Of a stretch of 6,629 nucleotides of DNA, positions 4,203 through 6,629 are shown one piece after another (the stretch's first letter is position 1; every line of letters begins with the position of its first letter). Location of the stretch: positions 1 through 6,629 of the forward strand of contig CAJXMS010000130.1 of the NCBI GenBank assembly GCA_913056475.1, in the 5' to 3' direction. A model generated the notes under the pieces. The model ran no database searches. It was not told the DNA's origin and saw only the letters and a list, made by a program, of their open reading frames with translations. A program made the translations under genes and the position numbers. Origin of the DNA: an uncultured Bacteroidota bacterium (GTDB lineage Bacteria; Bacteroidota; Bacteroidia; Flavobacteriales; Schleiferiaceae).

Positions 4203-5387
4203 TTATTCTTGGATCATCTTCCTCAGGGCAGCTACATTTTTACGTTCGCTGTCCGTCACGGCCAGGGCAGCGGCTTTGCTTAAAGCCCGTCGAGCTTCTT
4301 CCGCACGGCTGGTTTGATGGGCCAGGTAAGCCCTAAGCATGGCGGCTTTAAAAAAAGTTCTTTTTTTGAGGGCTGCACCGGCTAGGAGGTAGGCCGTTTC
4401 GGTGGCGCTGCTGTCTTCGTAGCCATCGGCCAGGGCAAAGGCCTCGTCGTAGAGCAGCTGGCCCGCGCTATCGGCGCGCACGCCCCGGGCGGCCATTAAA
4501 GCACCCCGGCGCCACCAAGCATACTGACCCGTTTCCCGGGCAAAAAGCCGATACGTGGCCAGCACCGGGTGCGATTTCTCTTTTTCCTCCGGGGCCAGGG
4601 GAAGCAGTTCATCAACTATTTTTTGCAGTAGCGCCGTATCTTTATTTATAATGGCTAGATCCAGGTTGTAGCTATAGGCTTTTTGGTAAAAATTAGCGTA
4701 GCTAAAGTCCGGTAAAGCTTTTTCCAGGGACTCTTGATGCCGGGCTACCTGGCCCGGGTAGGGCGTTTCGATGTCTAGCCCGTATTCGGTAAGGAGAGCC
4801 GCCTGGGGAGGTGTGTAGCGTTGGTCTGCGGGCTGGGCATTGAGGTACTCCAGCGCCAGTAGGAGGGTTTCCCGGAAGCTAAAGTTAAGACTGTGCAGGC
4901 GGATCAACTCTTGCCACTGGGCCTGACTAAGTTCATTTTTTTGGTAAGTCTTGCGAAGGGTTTTAAAGCGATCGCGGTTTTGGTATTGTCGTTTACTGAT
5001 GCTGGCCAGCGAATCGGCCGGTAAAACACCGCCGCGCAGCGCCAGGAGAAATTCGTCATGGGTAAGCCAATAAAAGGCCGGGAGCTTAGCGGGAGGAAAG
5101 AGTTCCGTCCAGCGGCTGCCCATTTCCTTGCGCACATCGATAGCCAGTGGTAGGTAGGGGGCCAGAGCGGTTTTCACCGCTCGGTTTTTAAAGGTATTGC
5201 GCTCATACATTTGGCGCAAGCCGCCACCGCCACCGTAGAGCACCACCAGGAGCATTTGCTCCTTATCGCGGGCTATTTTTAGGGCGGTTTGGTAATCTTC
5301 TATACGCTGCGTGCTGGCCAATCTTACTTTTTGCCCTAAAGTGTTAAGGGCAAAGCTTATGGTTAGAAGGAGGAAGAGCTTTTTCAT
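4203..5387 (-). CDS. Secreted thioredoxin-fold protein lacking the CxxC active site
   Basis: A 394-residue protein starting with a signal peptide (MKKLFLLLTISFALNTLGQ, cleavage likely after Gln19 or nearby). Residues about 28-125 resemble the thioredoxin-like domain of Bacteroidota secreted proteins: a leading helix (DYQTALKIARDKEQ), a strand (MLLVVLY), the helix RQMYERNTFKNRAVKTALAPYL, the strand LAIDV, the cis-proline-like loop AKLPAFYWL (Pro103) and the ALRGGVLPADSL tail. Where the family has WCxxC there is YGGGGGL (51-57), and the whole protein contains no cysteine, so it cannot do thiol redox chemistry. Residues about 150-394 are helical and Ala/Leu/Glu-rich, resembling TPR-type repeats. 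It overlaps the CAP gene by ATGA and ends the right block. A binding or scaffold role in the periplasm or outer membrane is inferred; no specific function is recognised. Confidence 0.75.
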   Translation of the reverse strand: MKKLFLLLTISFALNTLGQKVRLASTQRIEDYQTALKIARDKEQMLLVVLYGGGGGLRQMYERNTFKNRAVKTALAPYLPLAIDVRKEMGSRWTELFPPAKLPAFYWLTHDEFLLALRGGVLPADSLASISKRQYQNRDRFKTLRKTYQKNELSQAQWQELIRLHSLNFSFRETLLLALEYLNAQPADQRYTPPQAALLTEYGLDIETPYPGQVARHQESLEKALPDFSYANFYQKAYSYNLDLAIINKDTALLQKIVDELLPLAPEEKEKSHPVLATYRLFARETGQYAWWRRGALMAARGVRADSAGQLLYDEAFALADGYEDSSATETAYLLAGAALKKRTFFKAAMLRAYLAHQTSRAEEARRALSKAAALAVTDSERKNVAALRKMIQE

Positions 5388-6043
5388 GGTTTACCAAAGT
5401 TTTGAACGATGATCACTTGCGGAGGTGCTTCGGAAGGGCGGGCCCATCGGGCTACACCCAGCCCCAGATCGGTGTAGGGGCCTAGTAAATTAGCCCGGTG
5501 GCCAGAACTCCCCAGCCAACCTTGTACCACATTTTGTGCCATATCTGCATAGCTTTGATTATGCACAGGCTTTCCGGAGGGGAGTTGATACCGACCCTTT
5601 TCGGTAATCTGGAAGCGTCCCTCCGGGCCCAGCTCCCAAAGAGGGAGCCGGGCCAGGTTTTCGGCCGTGCCACGATAATTGCCGCCCCAGTAGGCGATAC
5701 GGTCGGCTGGGAGGCGCCACCGGGGTTTCGGGTAGCGGTGGCGCAGCCCCTCCTGGTGGCGCAGTAAAAGGGCGTAATGACTGGCTGCACTATCCAAAGC
5801 CGGCGCATGCGCGAGCGGAGCCCGGTTTTGGCGCCTTCGGGCCGCGTTGGTGTAGTGGTGAATAGCCACCATTAGCCAGGCGCGCCAGTAGGGCTGCTGT
5901 TTGGGCTTAATGGAGCGCTGTACCGCGGAGCGTTCCTGGAAGCGAGAGAAGGCTTCGGTGTACACTTCCCTCCCGGGGGGCGTTTGGGATAAGGCCTCCC
6001 GGCCAAATGTGATACAGACCAAAAGCAAGTACAGGCGAATCAT
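5384..6043 (-). CDS. Secreted CAP/SCP-domain protein (YkwD-like)
   Basis: A 219-residue exported protein with a signal peptide (residues 1-20, ending ALSQ) and one CAP (SCP/PR-1-like) domain from about residue 55 to the end. Signatures are the first helix with YTNAARRRQNRAPLAHAPALDS (64-85, corresponding to the usual N-x-x-R...L pattern), the helix ending HQEGLRH with cavity His102, GTAENLA (125-131, Glu128), VVQGWLGSSGHRANLL (172-187, His182), the strand DLGLGVA (192-198) and the final VQNFG (213-217). The His-Glu-His cavity of bacterial CAP proteins is therefore present. About 50 residues separate AEN from GHR, more than in short YkwD proteins, suggesting an inserted loop (about 134-162). 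Bacterial CAP proteins are extracytoplasmic and mostly of unknown activity. Both ends overlap neighbouring genes by ATGA, tying it to the OstA-like gene and the thioredoxin-fold gene. Confidence 0.88.
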   Translation of the reverse strand: MIRLYLLLVCITFGREALSQTPPGREVYTEAFSRFQERSAVQRSIKPKQQPYWRAWLMVAIHHYTNAARRRQNRAPLAHAPALDSAASHYALLLRHQEGLRHRYPKPRWRLPADRIAYWGGNYRGTAENLARLPLWELGPEGRFQITEKGRYQLPSGKPVHNQSYADMAQNVVQGWLGSSGHRANLLGPYTDLGLGVARWARPSEAPPQVIIVQNFGKP

Positions 6044-6629
6044 CGCAGAATATCTTTTTTGGAGCGGGGCCGCTGGTTAAATTGGGGGGCAAAACCCTCC
6101 AAGCGCTTTTTGTCTTCCGGTACGTCTTGAAGCGGGTACATTTTGCCTTCTGGTTCCTTGAGTAAGATGATCTTATCCACCCGGCTGTTGCTCAGGTAGA
6201 TCACCATATTGGCGCAAATACTTCGGTTCATCCCCATCAATTCTCCATTCTCTTCTTCGGGGTAATAGATGGCCTGTCCATTGCCATTTACATACACCCG
6301 GCGTAGAGACTTATCCACAAACTTGCCGGTGATTTCCCGTCCGCTGATCTGGTTGTACCGAAGGCTATCTACTATGCCCGTCATGAAGGCATTTTGGAAC
6401 ACAAAAAGGCTGTCGGGTTGCTGCTGGCGGGTGCTGAGATAGATAGTGTCCCCACTTACCTGCGTACTATCATCCCAGAGGAGGGGTTGTCGATAGAGGC
6501 GAAAAGTACTATCCTGGCTGCTATAGGTCAGGGAATCACAGCTGCCTTGCAGGCTGGTTTTATAAAAGCGTACCCCGCGGAACACCTGCACCAGACGGTA
6601 GGAATCAGCGGTGCTATACTGCGGCTGGG
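6040..6629 (-). CDS. C-terminal part of an OstA-like (LptA/LptD-N-like) envelope protein, start beyond the right edge
   Basis: The frame is open to the right edge, so 195 complete codons of the C-terminus are seen and the start is missing; an internal GTG at 6591 is not the true start. The sequence has the repeated beta-strand pattern of the OstA/LptA jelly roll: VFRGVRFYKTSLQGSCDSL, STFRLYRQPLLW, GDTIYL, VDSLRYNQISGREITG, VYVNGNGQAIYY, and an end reading RPRSKKDIL. I recall the CDSLxY...STxRLYxxPxLW block and the VNGNGQxIYYPxEENGELxGxN segment as hallmarks of the OstA-like family of Bacteroidota, which is related to the periplasmic bridge of lipopolysaccharide transport. The stop overlaps the CAP gene's start by ATGA. 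A role in envelope lipid or LPS transport follows from the family and has not been shown for this protein. Confidence 0.85.
   Translation of the reverse strand, partial: QPQYSTADSYRLVQVFRGVRFYKTSLQGSCDSLTYSSQDSTFRLYRQPLLWDDSTQVSGDTIYLSTRQQQPDSLFVFQNAFMTGIVDSLRYNQISGREITGKFVDKSLRRVYVNGNGQAIYYPEEENGELMGMNRSICANMVIYLSNSRVDKIILLKEPEGKMYPLQDVPEDKKRLEGFAPQFNQRPRSKKDILR

Noticed and set aside
5482..5808. 108-codon minus-strand frame inside the CAP gene
   Set aside because: It is an out-of-frame shadow of the CAP gene, whose own frame carries all the conserved CAP motifs.

Overview
The window looks like ordinary chromosomal DNA of a member of the Bacteroidota with a base composition a little above 50 % GC by eye. 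Four things support this. The protein families have a Bacteroidota character (OstA-like protein ending in a PRSKKDI-type tail, secreted proteins with signal peptides ending in Gln). Shine-Dalgarno sequences are essentially absent. TAnnTTTG-type -7 elements precede the first genes of transcription units. Both tRNA genes lack an encoded CCA end. I cannot name a genus; a Cytophagales- or Saprospiria-like organism is a guess.

Left block (minus strand, 2360 down to 1): shikimate kinase (aroK), a nitroreductase, a PyrR-like phosphoribosyltransferase, dTDP-4-dehydrorhamnose 3,5-epimerase (rfbC), and the first 57 codons of what is probably an MltD-type lytic transglycosylase. aroK, the nitroreductase and the phosphoribosyltransferase overlap by 4 and 8 bases, and rfbC and the transglycosylase overlap by 4. 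The only gap, 38 bases before rfbC, carries a TACCTTTG element, so rfbC may also have its own promoter. The genes serve aromatic amino acid synthesis, redox or nucleotide metabolism, and cell-surface sugar and peptidoglycan metabolism.

Middle (plus strand): a well-formed Bacteroidota promoter (TTTG, 21-base spacer, TATATTTG) drives tRNA-Lys(UUU), followed by a strong hairpin-plus-T terminator, tRNA-Leu(GAG), a weaker terminator-like region, and about 250 bases with no gene I can support. Then comes a YpdA-family FAD/NAD(P)H thiol-disulfide reductase whose usual active-site Cys in GGGPCG is replaced by Ile.

Right block (minus strand, 6629 down to 4203): the C-terminal part of an OstA-like (LptA/LptD-N-like) protein, a secreted CAP/SCP-domain protein and a secreted thioredoxin-fold protein that has lost its CxxC motif (a five-glycine run stands in its place) and has no cysteine at all. 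Both junctions are 4-base ATGA overlaps, so the three proteins are probably made together and act in the cell envelope.

I see no mobile element, CRISPR array, toxin-antitoxin pair or defence system. The least ordinary items are the cysteine-free thioredoxin-like protein and its envelope operon, the YpdA variant, and the promoter elements that almost touch start codons.
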